Source: Tetrahymena thermophila SB210 (lineage: Eukaryota > Ciliophora > Oligohymenophorea > Hymenostomatida > Tetrahymenidae). From it: a DNA stretch of 64,000 nucleotides. The stretch covers positions 372,001-436,000 of the forward strand of contig NW_002476407.1 in the NCBI RefSeq assembly GCF_000189635.1. The letters run 5' to 3'. A program made the translations under genes and the position numbers. The notes under the pieces were generated by a model that ran no database searches, had not been told where the DNA came from, and worked only from the letters and a program-made list of their open reading frames with translations. This document shows, piece by piece, positions 51,201 to 63,739 of the stretch (within the stretch, counting starts at the first letter, position 1; every line of letters begins with the position of its first letter).

Positions 51201-51625
51201 ATAACCTGCTGTATCTTGTTTAAAAGCTTATTTAAAGCTTTTTGAGACTCTAAAAGCAGGTCTACGAATCCAATATCTTAATCTGTCACTTGCTTATTCA
51301 TATACCTTTATCTTGTGTGGTCTTCAATCATTTATAAAACTAAATCAAGATCATCTTCTACTTTTAATTCATGCCTTTAGTGTTCATTTCTATGGCAATA
51401 AGGGCATATTAACTTAAAGTAATTTTCTCCGCAATCATGATTAAGGCATCTTAAAATGAATTAATGAATATTTAGAATTAATAATTTTATTAATTACACT
51501 AAACTCATATCTTTTGAAAGAGGACACTTAACACATCTAGGGTAATGTCTAAATGGTGACCTCATATTCCTAATAGCGTTTTCTATTTTTTCTTTAATTG
51601 GCTCTACTAATGAACTCCCCTACAT
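48298..51625 (-). CDS. B-box coiled-coil protein whose C-terminal half is encoded by single-codon microexons
   Basis: Ordinary exons (minus): 51498-51625, 51206-51449, 50862-51152, 50673-50783. Then 50601-50612 (12 nt) and 50519-50527 (9 nt); 26 exons of 3 nt between 50460 and 48992; 48868-48930 (63 nt); seven exons of 3 nt between 48799 and 48447; and a terminal exon 48298-48393 ending TGA. Total 40 exons and 350 residues. Zinc-binding residues fit a B-box: C31-x2-C34, C44, C49, C58-x2-C61, H66, H69. A coiled coil follows (GYKRRMKEYEDMIRLINNAQ), the TRIM-like order without a RING. The microexon part joins into an ordinary-looking sequence and leads in frame to KYANDLLDIYQSYKSK. Exon 4 onward is entirely phase 0. 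The first four exons are secure; the microexon part is inference from splice signals. Confidence 0.75.
48447..50527 (-). other. Array of 33 three-nucleotide exons (single codons) separated by 43-68-nt introns
   Basis: Lowest coordinate of each triplet, in transcript order: 50458, 50399, 50343, 50281, 50217, 50152, 50091, 50027, 49969, 49903, 49846, 49796, 49732, 49679, 49624, 49565, 49503, 49443, 49397, 49348, 49278, 49219, 49165, 49111, 49053, 48992; then, after the 63-nt exon, 48797, 48738, 48687, 48632, 48574, 48513, 48447. On the plus strand each reads AC-NNN-CT, that is AG|NNN|GT on the coding strand, nearly always TAG or AAG before and GTAA after. No triplet is TAA, TAG or TGA. By my count 30 of the 99 exon bases are G or C, clearly above the flanking introns. 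The 9-nt exon 50519-50527 begins the run. Confidence 0.75.
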
Positions 51626-52221
51626 CTTTATTCTATTTAATTCTCCTATTTATTTTCAAACTCTCAAAAAGTATTTAATAAAATATAAATCTTAACTTTA
51701 TATATAGAGAAGACCAGTATTTTGTTTTAAATTTAAAGAAAGATAAAACGATAATAAAAGTTGATTTAAATATCTTTTAAAAGCAATTGTAGTTAGTTAT
51801 ATTTTTAATTTGCCAAAACCATTCATACAATTTGAAAAAATATTTTAAATTCTACAAAAATATTTTTTATTTTTTTTGAGATTTGATTTTAAAATAATTT
51901 CTTTATTTTAGTAAAAACATGCCAAAGAACTCTATTTTATTATTAAATAATCAACAGTAAATTCTTAATTTTTATAAAATAAATAATTCCAAATCAAAAA
52001 TGAAATATAAAAACTATTTCATACAATTAAAATAAATTTAATTTTTTTATTAAATTTATGAAGAACATTTTAAAATAACAAATTTTATTTTATTTTTTTT
52101 AACTTAACAAATTTTTTCATATTTATAACATTGAAATAATATTTATATTGATCGTTAATAATTAAATCTAAATTTTTCTTATTTATAGTTGAATTTTTAA
52201 ATAGTATTTAAGTGCTAGTAA
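51626..52221. other. Intergenic region
   Basis: 596 bp between two minus-strand genes. AT-rich; no feature recognised. Confidence 0.6.
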
Positions 52222-53589
52222 TCAAATCTAAAATATTCTTATTTCTGGCTGAATATCTATAGTTTTATACATATTTTTTAAATCCTATCTGAGTCTTTCT
52301 TTAAATCCTTTCAGATTGAAATAATTACCTATGCAAATTACATTACTTAATATTTGTTCTATTTCTTCATAAGAAAATTTTCTTAATGTAGATCTTATAA
52401 TGTCTTAAAGACTTGGCAAGTAGCTATTTTTGCCTGTTGGGCTGAAGATAGATTCAGGGCAATCTATTTATTCATGACCTAAATACACTGTTAGCATTAA
52501 ATCATTAAAGCTTCTTCCATTATCTCTCAACTACTCTAAAGGTTTTTTATATACAGTCCAATGAATGTAGCTTTATATAAAATCTGCTTTTTCTGATTTG
52601 TAGTTTTATGCAAAGTAGCAATGTTTTAAAACAATCTCTTTACACATTTCATTTATCTCTTGATCAATAAAATTTGCAATTTAAAATTAATATAGAACAA
52701 GCTCCTTCATAATATCAACTAAAAAATTTGTGTCCATTGGATGTTTATAGCAATCACTTTCTTTAACCACAAATTCAAAAGAAGGTATTACAGATACTAC
52801 CCCAAAATTTTCAACTAGTATCAGACCTGTTCCATTATTTTATAAAACATTACTCAAATAGTTTTAGTTTGTATATTCTTTCATGATTATAGGGCTTATT
52901 CCTTAATACTTTGAATATTAATGATAATCTTCATTTAAAACTGAGAGCTATATGAGAGGCTAGAAAAAGTGAAAAAGATGAGAGTCTCTTCTATTCATTA
53001 AACTTGTCAATTTTTTACTTTCCCTTTTTATTTACGTGCTATTTATTAATTTTTACAATTCTGATACTTCATTATAAAATTATTATTTTTTAATTTAGTA
53101 TTTCGTTGAACCAAGTTAAAAGCCATTTTCTTCTTTAATTTCCTTATCAGATTTTTATTTCTTATTTTTGCTAAACAAATCAACTAAGCTTTTTGAAGTA
53201 TTTTTCTTAATAGATTAATGAGTTATTTAACTTTTTTATTCCTACGGAATCAGAGGCATGGAACTTGCAGATTAATTAATACACTCTAAAGTATCTTTAG
53301 TACTTATCAAAGACCTTAGTTTGTTGTTTGAGTGTAAAAAGTGTTCAGAATTATTATTTATTAATGGGCTGATTTAAGTATCGCTAGCAAATTTGACATG
53401 ATTATTTATTAATGTTGAGGATTTTCGTTGTTTATTTATTAGTTTTCCAAAGGATTAATTTCCAGCATCTGTTTCTATGCTCTTAATCGATACACATTTA
53501 ACACTTTCTTGAGATTTTATAGAAGGCAAAGCATTATTGTCTTTAATATAAGGGGAACTTTTATTTCTTTTTGACAAAAAATTCTTCAT
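52222..53589 (-). CDS. Divergent actin-related protein
   Basis: An intronless frame of 455 residues, TGA at 52222-52224. The second half aligns by eye with actin subdomains: GLILVENFGVVSVIPSFEF (actin GIVLDSGDGVTHTVPIYEG), FLVDIMKELVLYQ, then EINEMCKEIVLKHCYFAQNY (actin EREIVRDIKEKLCYVALDF), and SIFSPTGKNSYLPSLQDIIR with LSNVICIGNYFNLKGFKERL (actin LFQPSFIG..., TVMSGGTTMYPGIADRM). Nucleotide-contacting DSGDG and SGGT are not conserved (ENFGV, CIGNYF), so ATP binding is doubtful. The first ~170 residues are a Ser/Lys/Asn-rich extension with no actin similarity, in place of the usual first phosphate loop. Such divergent ARPs are often nuclear or basal-body components. Lack of introns is notable beside its neighbours. 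Confidence 0.65.
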
Positions 53590-54340
53590 TTAATTAATTT
53601 CTATTGCTTAATTTATTAATTTGTAAAATTCTATTATCTTTACAGTAAAACTTGAATCTTTTATCATGCATAGAAAAGACTTATAAATTTAACTATATTT
53701 TATCAATAATTATTACAAAATTACTATCTTTGCTTATTCAGCGTTTACAAAATATGATACCATTAGCAGTTTACTGCCTATAGATATAATATACGATAGA
53801 AACGTAAATAATTCTAGAGTTAAATCAATTAAACTATCTAAAATTTAACAGTAAAATATACTATCAATTACCATATTTTAGCATTAAATTTAGCAAATTT
53901 GAAGGTTTCTTAAACATATAATTTGAATAATTATTCATTAGATTTTTCTATTTTAAGTTTTTACACAAAAATAGATTTCTAATAAGATCCATTAAAATAA
54001 TTTCTAAATATAAATTTTTGTCTGAAAAAAAAAGATATATTTTAGTAAAAATATTTTTAATGATATATTTTATTGGAGATATTTGAAAGAAAATTATACT
54101 AACAATAATTCTACTAAAAATTATGATTTTATTTATTAATTTCAATAAGCATTTAATAATAATTATATTTATAGCAATCTAATAGACCCTTTAATAATAA
54201 TTAAGGAATGGATTAAATAGAAATTTTTTATTTTATTTTTTAATCTTCATAGATTATTTAAAGATACACTTTTTGATCTAACTAAATTAATACATTTAAG
54301 CCAAATATACTTAAAAGGAGAATAAATATAAATTCACAAT
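53590..54340. other. Divergent intergenic region
   Basis: 751 bp between the actin-related gene and the helicase gene, presumed to carry both promoters. The AT-rich hydrophobic ORF at 53948-54145 is compositional. Confidence 0.6.
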
Positions 54341-57300
54341 ATGAGTAATTAGAATCCTAAAGAAGAGATAGAAAAAAAGGATAACAGAATCTTAGATGGT
54401 CTTCATTATTATTTGTGCTCTAGGGATTATAACATTAATTTTGATGAATCTATTGACAACATTAATTTAAATGTAGAAGGAGATGATGAGAATAAAAATA
54501 GTGATTTAAATAATATAATTCCAGAGGAAACTGCTGATAAAAATGCAGATTAAGTTGAATAATAAAATACTTTATAGTAGCCTTAGATGAGTTTTACAAA
54601 TTTGGCAAATATTCCATTATCTTTTAACGACCCAGAAGATTATGTTAAAACATTTGAATAACATCTCTTTTCTGAAGCAAAAGCATAAATTATCAAAGCC
54701 CAAGTTACAGAAGTAAGTTTACTACAATTAAACAATATAGATTTGTTTTAAAATAAATATAAAATGTTTAAAAAAGTCAAGAGCTCCTGAAATTATGAGA
54801 TTAAAAAACTCTTAGGTAATTGCTCTAAAAAATAATTCAGAGCTTTTCTTCAGAAAGCTAACTATGGAGAAAGTTGCTGACTCAGAAACAAAATATGGAA
54901 CTCATGATTTTATAGTTATATCATTACAAGATGTAAATCAAATATTTTATTTCTACATAAATTGCAATCAATTTAAGATTAAAAATTTAATTGATTGTTG
55001 AATTTTAAAATATATTTTATTTTTAATCAATAAAGCCTTCCAAAGTAATATCAGGAGAACATATGTTAGGTGTAGTAGAAAGAGCTGAAGGAAATGAAAT
55101 TTTAGTCAAAGTAGTTTTTGATGAAAATAGCAGCGACCCACGTAATTAAAAAATACTTAAAGTCATGTAACAAGATGAAAGCGTTTGGAGAAATTGGTAT
55201 GTGAAAAAGTTTTGCAGTATAGTTACTATTCAAAGAGAATACGAAGTAAATTACTTTATTATATATTTATTTGTCTATTAGTCTTGGATATTTGTGGCAA
55301 AGTTTTATGATTTGATTTCGAAGTTATTAAAACTATTTTTATTATCGTAAAGGCTCTACACAATTTTAATGATTTGCTTTTAAAAGAGTTCATACTTAAT
55401 CCTGAAAAGTTAACTCAGAAGAAAGAAGAGAAGTTTTCTATCCCTGAATAGCTTTCAATTCGTTTAAATTAGATTTATAATCCCTCCCAAATTCAAGCTA
55501 TTAACTCAACACTAAAGAAATAAGGTGTTACTTTAATTTAAGGTCCTCCTGGTACAGGTAAAACACGTACTGTGCTAGGTACTGTTTCAGTGCTTATTAA
55601 TTCATTTAATGAAGACTAGCTTAAGTAAAAGCACTCTATGGAGATTGAAGATAAATCAAAGTTAGTTGAGCAGTCAGGCGAATTCCATTTCGAATTGTAA
55701 TATTTTATTCTAATTTTGTCTTTAAAAACTAATTAAAATTTTTAAAAATTAGAGCTATGCCATGGATGTAGCCTAATTATGTTGATTGGAGAGATAGTAC
55801 TTTTGATCACTTGCATAATGATTTTTCTAATTTTACTAAAACAAAAAAATATATCACTGCTGATTAAACTGATAAAGTCATTCCTATCCTAAAAGCTTAG
55901 GAAGAGCATGCACCCCCTGAAAAAATTTTAATTTGTGGTCCTTCAAATGCAGCTATAGATGAAATCGTTCGTAAAATGAAAAAAGAAGTAAAATAAAATA
56001 TTTTTTATAAATGCCAAATATTCATTTATTTCAGAAATTTCATTATTTTTATATATTTTATTTATTCAAAAGGGTTTATTGGACAAAAATGGTAATATTT
56101 ATGATCCTTCTAAAATTATAGTCAGAATTGGTGAGAATTATGATAAAGATTTGGAGGATGTATCTTTAGATTATTTAGTCAAGTAAAAACTTGGCGAATA
56201 AAATATCAGATCAGAAGATGCTTAAGAAATAAGAAAGAAAATATTAAAAGAAGCCAAGATTATCTGTGGTACTCTCAGTTCAACTGGTTCATAAATTTTA
56301 GCATCTGCTAACTTTGTAAATTAAAAAATAAATAATTCAACTATTTTGATTTAAATAATATGTTTATTTTCATCAAGAAATTTGATACTGTCGTAATTGA
56401 TGAAGCTGCTCAGTCTACAGAAATAAGTACTCTCATTCCTTTGCAATATTAATGTACTAGACTTATTTTAATTGGTGATCATAATTAATTGCCTGCTACT
56501 ATATTCTCTAAAAAATGTGAAAAGTTTAATTATCATTAGAGTTTATTCGAACGTTTTGAAAAATGTAAAGTTGAAGTTCATATGTTAAATGTAATAATTT
56601 ATTTATATCCCATTTTGAGTTTTAATTTAATAATATTTTTAGTAACAATATAGAATGAACCCCATTATTAGTAAGTTTATTTCTTAAACTTTTTACTAAG
56701 ACAAAATTTCAGATGCCGAAAAAATTAACGAGCTTGTAGGTTAACCTGAAATTTATTAGTTAAGACTATTTTAGCCTGTCGTTTTCTTTAACGTTGAAGT
56801 AATTTTTTATATATAAATTAAGATAGGTTAAATTAAAAATCAATTAAAAATTATAGGGTAATGAAATATTTGAAAAATCTTCATATAAGAACGAGGAAGA
56901 GTCAAAAGCTATTGTTGAAATTTATAATAAATTGAGAACTACCTTCCCTAATTTCGATTTGAATAAGTTAGGTATTATTACTGCTTACTCTCGTTAAGTT
57001 AAGGAAATAGAAAAAAAAATTAAAGCTCACGATAAAACAGACAAGTGTATGGTTGAAGTACACACAGTTGATGGTTTCTAAGGTAGAGAAAAGGATATAA
57101 TTATATTCTCTACTGTGAGAGCTAGTTAGGTAAATGGAGAAAAAAATACTAAAAAAACTATTGGTTTCTTAAATGACAGAAGAAGAATGAATGTCAGTTT
57201 AAGTAGAGCAAGATTATGTGTTATAGTTGTGGGTGATCTCAAATAACTTAAATTTTCTAAATTATGGAAAGGATTAGCAGAATATTCAATAGAATAAAGA

Positions 57301-57396
57301 AGTTGTTATAATATGGTTGCCCCATATTAAACTTTTGTTAGTAAATTAGAATTACACTTTGATTAATACAAAGTTTATAGGGCAACATAGAATTGA
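54341..57396 (+). CDS. Superfamily 1 RNA/DNA helicase of the Sen1/senataxin-UPF1 group
   Basis: ATP-dependent 5'-3' helicase of the Upf1-like family; Sen1 members act in transcription termination and R-loop removal. Exons: 54341-54712, 54777-54932, 55036-55245, 55353-55696, 55753-55987, 56073-56315, 56378-56590, 56643-56798, 56857-57396; 822 residues. Motifs in order: GPPGTGKTRT (Walker A, about 310-319), CGPSNAAIDEI (Ia), GTLSSTG, VVIDEAAQSTE (Walker B, about 525-535), LIGDHNQLPAT (III), QQYRMNP (IV), VEVHTVDGFQGREKDI (V) and NVSLSRAR (VI). The N terminus is acidic and short. It lacks the UPF1 cysteine/histidine-rich domain, and the long insert before DEAA fits Sen1/IGHMBP2-type proteins better. 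All motifs are intact, so it should be active. Confidence 0.92.
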
Positions 57397-58007
57397 AATT
57401 AAATAATTCTTTATTTAATTTTATTGGAGTCTTTTTTTATTTTAAACATGTCTTAAAAGCCAAATGTATATAAGTGTAGTTGTTTAAAGTATTATCAACA
57501 AAAACATTTTTTTAAAATTTAATTAATGAGTTCTATATAAAATAAATGTGATATTCGAAATTATTATTATTTTTTCAACTAATTATAGACTTATTTATTT
57601 TTTAAAGCATTAATATTATATATTATCAGCTTTAAAAATTATCAATTAAAAATGTTGTCAATAAAATTATTATTACTTCTCAAATAAAAAGTTGACTTTT
57701 AAATAAGAAATTGCTATCAAATATTTCACAACATAAAAACTCAATACTTGAAATATCTGATAAAGTAAAACTAAAAATTTAGCATTTACTATTTAAGAAT
57801 AGTTAAATTTTTGTAAATAAATAAGAAAAGTAGAAATATTTATCTTCTTTAATTTTTGATAAGCTTTTAACTGTTCAATACTAATATATTTTCTTTTTCT
57901 AATTGCCAGTTTTTTTTATCAGATATCAAGAATAACAATTTTATATTTCATTTAACTTTAAGCATCAAATTTAAATTATAATTTTTGAGAGATGGTATTT
58001 TATTGAT
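57397..58007. other. Convergent intergenic region
   Basis: 611 bp between convergent genes, AT-rich. Nothing recognised. Confidence 0.6.
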
Positions 58008-58475
58008 TCATTAAGAAATTTGGTTTTCTTATATAGAAATTTGGATTTAATGCTGATTAATATTGATCTACTCTTCATTTATAGGCTAGATTTAACAACA
58101 TTCTTATTTTTTCATATTTTTTTTTTACTCTAAATCATATTTTTTTAAATCTAATCTACAATTTGGACAGCATGGACTCAAATTTAACCATGGCTTTATA
58201 CATTTAGAGTGAAATATATGCTTACATGGTAATTAATTAATAATATCACCTATTTGATATAAACATATTTTATGAATTTATAGTTTGTTTGCCAACAATA
58301 TTAATCAAAAATATAGAAGTAGAATGATTATACCTTATTCGAATTTTATGAAGCATATAGAGCAATTCTTAGATGTCTTTCCAATTTTCATTTTTAAGCA
58401 ATATTTTTTATAAAGATTTAATGTAATTCCATTGCTATTGCTTTTGTTATAGATCCTATTGATTTATTATTCCAT
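58008..58475 (-). CDS. Small RING-H2 finger protein (probable E3 ubiquitin ligase)
   Basis: Exons 58334-58475 and 58008-58249 over an 84-nt intron; 127 residues. The RING-H2 pattern is complete: C38-x2-C41, C56-x-H58-x2-H61-x2-C64, C75-x2-C78, with the tryptophan of KPWL between. It is split by the intron between the second and third zinc ligands. RING-H2 fingers recruit E2 enzymes for ubiquitin transfer. The short N terminus has no clear transmembrane helix and the C-terminal tail is Gln/Asn-rich. Substrate unknown. Confidence 0.88.
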
Positions 58476-58805
58476 AAAAAGTAAAAATTCTTTTTTAAGA
58501 TGTTTTTTATTGCAAATATATAATAAATCTTATTAAGTGAATCAATCTTATTTTGTAAAATTAACATTTATTAAAAATTATCAGGTAACACATATTTTAA
58601 AAAACTATGGAGGCTACTTTAAAAATATATTTTTCTCTATTATTAAGTGATTACCAAGTTAAAAAAATGGCATACCATCTCTTTTAGCATTGAATATTTA
58701 TAATTAAAAAATATTTTTTATATTTTATTTATAGAAGAAGCATACAAAATATTTAGCTCGAAACAAACATAAATTTAAATTAACTTTTACTATAAAGCGT
58801 ATTAT
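58476..58805. other. Short intergenic region
   Basis: 330 bp between two minus-strand genes, with nothing recognised. Confidence 0.6.
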
Positions 58806-59165
58806 TCAAAATATATTACAACTATTACAGCAACAAATTTAAGTCTAATTTAATCTTTCATTGACCAGATTTCTCTATGTTTATGTAGTCTCAGCTTCCT
58901 TATTTATATTATTTTCTTTATTGAGCACACCTTTTTATTCTTCCAATTTTTTTACTAATTCTTCTAAATTGTCTAGTTTTTCTAGATTGCTTAGTTTATC
59001 ATTTATTTACTTAAGCAGACCTTTAATATCATCTGATTAGGTATTCAGATCACCTTTGGAAGATTCTGTTCTTATACTTATAGAATTGAGCTTCTCAGCT
59101 GATCCTAGAAATTATAGGTTTTATGAATTTCTATTTTTTAAATATAATTTATTTTTGAGTCCCAT
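58806..59165 (-). CDS. Small coiled-coil protein with N-terminal MG and cysteine-rich C terminus
   Basis: A single exon of 119 residues. A central coiled coil (IKGLLKQINDKLSNLEKLDN, EELVKKLEEQKGVL) has regular leucines. The N terminus begins MGLKNK, a possible myristoylation context though residue 6 is not serine. The end carries a cluster of four cysteines (ICCCNSC) that could be palmitoylated or bind metal. No family recognised; membrane association is inference. Confidence 0.75.
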
Positions 59166-59968
59166 TATATTAATAGTTAATAATTAAAAACTTAGATTTA
59201 TAAATTATTTTGATAACTTTTTTATAATCAAATAATCATAAGACGTTTAATTATCAAATTAAAAGTATCAAAAATATATAATCAATCATACATAAAAGTT
59301 TAAGTTAGAATTTAAATTTTATTTATAATGCATTTACATTTAATTTGAGGAATTCTATGTTGATTCTACTTAATTTATTTTAATTTGACATTTTAATATT
59401 TTTTAATATTATATTTCTATTTTTTCAATTTAATTTGATTAATTTTTTTTATTTAATTAAAAATTCATTTTGTTTACTTTTTAAATACCAAAAAGTTATT
59501 TATATTCTAAAATTTGGTATCTTTTTAAGATACATTTGTTGATACATAAGTGGAATTTTTATAAAATTATGAAAAAAGAATTCAAAAAAATGTATTTTAA
59601 ATCTATTCCTTCTATAATTTGAGTTATAACTTTTAAATTTTTTATTAAAAATATCCATACACTATATATTGCACTTCTTCAAGAATTTAAACTTCAGAAG
59701 ATTTTTGTAAACAACTTTACTTTTTTATAAAACATAATGTTTAATTTAGTATTTCATTCAAATCTACTTGAACTTCAAACTTAATTAAGGTGTAGAATAA
59801 AAAAAATTTAATTAATAATATATAAATTGTAATCACAATATCTAAGTTGTTGATATTTGAAATGCACGAAAAGGTATATATTATATCAATGATTTATAAA
59901 ATTAAATTTTGTAAAAGATACATGAAAATTTGTATGTAATGAAAATAAATATTTTTATTTATTGTTGT
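59166..59968. other. Intergenic AT-rich region
   Basis: 803 bp between two minus-strand genes, with long AT runs. Nothing recognised. Confidence 0.6.
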
Positions 59969-61017
59969 TCAAATTCCTTAATAGCTTGAATCTTTAAAAA
60001 GACCAGTTAAAAAAACTATCTAGATAGTTGTAATTGATATCATCAAAATCATTTTAATAATACTGCACCATTTTACTTTACTTTCTGTTGACTCCAAAAC
60101 TATTTTTTTAAAATATATATATAGTAATTTATTAATAAATGTGAAATGAATACTCTTATCTTAGACTTCTAGTCTTAATAATGTATGTCTCATATTAGTG
60201 TAAATATCGTTAAGTGTATAGTATGCCTAAACTGATTCATTATAAGCTTACTATAATTTTTCTATATAATATTAAATAATATTTTTTTATTTGAATATTA
60301 TTTTAAATTTATATGTAATTGATATATTGATATATTTCATGATTTTTAAGAATTCATTCAAAAATCATTAAAAACTTAAAATAAAAAACATTTTAAATTA
60401 TAATCCTTCATTATTTTAATAAAAATATTAACACGTAAAATTCCAAATTACTATCATCTGCATAGCTATCATCAGCAGAGTTGTTTATTCTATTTAGCTC
60501 AAACTATAAAATCTTTCCAGAATTATCAAGAGATTAAAAGCATACTTTGTATTCATGTTACTTAGTAGCTGTGAGGTTATAAATGTGAGATTTCTAATTA
60601 TATACTTCATATAAAGGCTATTTTGAAGTGTCTGAAAAATCTTCATAGACCTATCATATTATTATAATACTTTATTACTAATTAATTATCATATTTGAAT
60701 AGCCATAATTAAGCTAAACCAAATAAAAAACAACTTATTATAATTCATGATCCCTTATGTAAGGTAATTCAACAAAATCTTTATAATTTATTTTTGTAAA
60801 GCATTTATCAAATATTTTAAATATAATAGAATCAGTTTACAGAAAATCTAAACTAATCTGGTTTGTATCCTGAAACTTCATATCTAACAACTAAATGCTC
60901 GTTTTAAAAGAGTTATTAATATAAACAATAAATATCTCTCCCGTTTATGTTAATATCAAGAGCGTATGAACAACTAAACACTAATGTAGTTAACAATACA
61001 AACTAACTAAATTTCAT
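59969..61017 (-). CDS. p24/emp24-family (TMED) cargo receptor
   Basis: p24 proteins are type I membrane proteins cycling between ER and Golgi in COPI/COPII vesicles. Start at 61017 gives a signal peptide (FVLLTTLVFSCSYA). The GOLD domain includes CLYQQLFQNEHLVVRYEVSG, HIYNLTATKQHEYKVCFQ and ILQFELN, with the two conserved cysteines. A lumenal coil (ESVQAYYTLNDIYTNMR) precedes the membrane helix (KVKWCSIIKMILMISITTIQ, matching the family STxSRVxWW entry) and a short tail lacking the usual FF..KKxx. Good exons: 60435-60650, 60154-60250, 59969-60099. The junction between the first exon (to 60841) and the next piece (60740-60778, DFVELPYIRDHEL) is off by one base, so either the splice sites there are unusual or the sequence has an indel. 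Confidence 0.8.
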
Positions 61018-61605
61018 TTGCTAATTGCTTATATACTTATGAAAAACTTTAAATAATTTATTTTTTTATTTATTATATCTTTGATTTTTGATAATTTATT
61101 GATCTTTTATTACTTGAGTTTGATTATCATCTAAAATAAATATCTTATTTACAAATAAATAAATTCTATGCACTATATTATACGTATTCATACATAAAAA
61201 ATATATTTCTACTACCTTTTCAACAAAGAAATTTTGAATTAGCAAATATTATTCTATACTTTATAAGTAAAGAATCTAAAATTGTTATATCCATTTGATA
61301 TTTGATATCAAATTTTATTTTATGGCGAAATATTCTTATTAAGAATTAAATAAAATCTATGCAGTCATGATTCTAAATTTAGCATAACAAATAAAGATAG
61401 AACATAATTTTATGATATTCATAATCACACTAATCTATATTAAATTAGAGCTAGACTATATTACTCATTTATCTTTTTTATAAATTAAAGACAGTAAAAC
61501 ATAAAAATTGTTCTAATTAAATTATTGGTAATTATCAAACTAGTCTAACAAAAAATAATTAATATTTTTCACTTTTTTAGTAAATTTAAAAAAAGCTGAA
61601 ATTTA
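61018..61605. other. Divergent intergenic region
   Basis: 588 bp between divergent genes, AT-rich. No motif recognised. Confidence 0.6.
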
Positions 61606-62926
61606 ATGAAAATGTTTATGAATAATCAATACCTTGATACTACAAATTCTCAAGAAGAAACCACTTAAAATAGTTATAAATAAGTAGAATATTACTACAT
61701 CGAAAAGCAATAATATAAAACATAAGTTGTTTAGAGTGAATTGTTAGAAATTTTAGACAATAAGCGATTAGTACCAATTGTTCGCCCATTAAACTAATTT
61801 TATAATGGATACTTACTTGGAAATGACCTTTATATTAATTTAGATTTGATTCTTAACAAAGAAAGTTATGAGCAGCAGCATTAAATTATTAACTAATTCA
61901 AGTAACTAAAATAAATAAATTGGAATTAAAAGCGATCTTTTGTGTAGCTTCATTTAGAAACAAATTAAAAATATGTTTACGATTATTCCTTGATGCTCTA
62001 TTAACTTTCAAGCCTTTAGAACAGTAGATATGCTTAATGCATTATACCTCTAAAATAATATGAGCAGTATTGTATTGGTTAATATAAATTAAAGGAAAAT
62101 TTACAGCAAAAAGATTAAAGTTATGCGGAAAGATTAACATAATATTTTTAAGAAAAAAATGAAAGCGTGATAAATTCTATACAATTTGAAAATAAGTACA
62201 TTTTCATTCTCTAAAGGGGATTCGATCAGCATAATAATTAAGTTGCTTTATAATCAATTTATTATTCAGAAATTCTTTTGGATTTAATAGGAATATTTCA
62301 TGGACTAAAAATGTTTGTAAATATATATTAGTTTGATTATATTTATTGATTATATTAAGTTAATATTGCTAATTCATTTTGTATTAAATTATTAGGGTAT
62401 TGAAAGGACAGAAATGACTAATTTACTTAATAGGCTAGGAGTTTACAGCATATTCAATGATATTAATTCTATGGAATATAGTTTGGATTTTTTTATTAAC
62501 TAAAATGAAAGAAAAGATGAATAAATTTAAAATAAAATTGTAAACTTCGATTTTTAAACTCTTGATAATATTCGTGTTTAATGCTAAGGAAAAAGGATAT
62601 AACATAATATCAATCTTGATATAGATAGAAATTTGGATTCTAATCATAATTAACTTCTTACAACAAATTAATAAATTATATATGAATTATTTATTTCTAA
62701 AGAGTAGATAAACAAAATTAATGCTTAAAGAATTGAATAACTTAGATACTTTTCTAAACTTACTGACAAGTTAAAAAGAGAAGAAGCCAAATAATTTTGT
62801 ATGAATGGATAATATCCTGAAGAATGCAAACATTTTCTAACAAGATATTACAAAGATATATTCAATAAAGAAGTTAAAAATATAAATTCTAATTTCTATG
62901 ATTTATCATGGCTCAACAATCTATGA
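61606..62926 (+). CDS. Uncharacterised 413-residue protein
   Basis: Exons 61606-62316 and 62396-62926 joined over a 79-nt intron (GTAAAT...ATTAG), phase 0. The sequence is Gln/Asn/Tyr-rich but not repetitive. Local blocks look structured: VPIVRPLNQFYNGYLLGNDL, KYIFILQRGFDQHNNQVALQ, ILLDLIGIFHGLK and LNRLGVYSIFNDINSMEYSL. A short Lys/Glu-rich helix and four late cysteine/histidine positions (CMNGQYPEECKHF) are visible. No signal peptide or membrane segment. I do not recognise the family. The downstream gene is on the same strand, 813 bp away. Confidence 0.7.
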
Positions 62927-63739
62927 CTTAACTCCTAATATTAATCAAATAATTTTTATTTAAAGATAATAAATAAGAAACAATCAAATAATTTGTAATA
63001 AACAATTTAAAAAATAATTAATTTAAACTTACATCTTATCAAAAAATTTAAAAACTTGAATTTGAGTGGAATATAAAAAAAAGTTTTCTTTATAATTAAT
63101 ATAAATAAATACTAAAAATAAAATTATAAAATGTTAATATAATTAATTTATTGATTTAACATTTTTCTTTAAATTAAATTAATCTACTTAATGTATTTAA
63201 ATTGCATATTACTTCAAATTTAATATTTATTTTAAGATTAATAAATTTATTTATTTAAGATATATATAATGAAACTGAGTTAAATGCCTTTTTAATTTTG
63301 GATAGGCATATACTAATTAATGAATATTTAATTAAAAGAAATTTAGACAAATTTTTAGTTTTATTAATTTTAAGTGCTTCATTCTCAAAAATTCTAAAAA
63401 CCACCCCTACTGACTGAAAGGGTTAATAAACTAAACTTTTATAAATATATTGAAATATTTGATATATTTTTTTTAGTAGTTAAGTACATTTTGTTTAAAT
63501 TTAGAAGTAGAAGATATAATTAATTAATTAATTTGTTAAATTTCGAATTTTCTGACAAGCATTAATTAATTATAAAAAGAATATTAAAAACTTTTCTAAA
63601 ATTCTATGAATTTATTTGATATAATATTTAGTATAAATATTCTTTTTAGCATATCCTTTTTTATATAATTATTAATCAATACTAATCATTAAAAAGAAAA
63701 AACTTATTTTGATAATATAGAATATTTTAAATAGCAAAA
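62927..63739. other. Intergenic region
   Basis: 813 bp between two plus-strand genes. AT-rich apart from a short less AT-rich patch near 63400-63425. No gene or RNA recognised. Confidence 0.6.
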
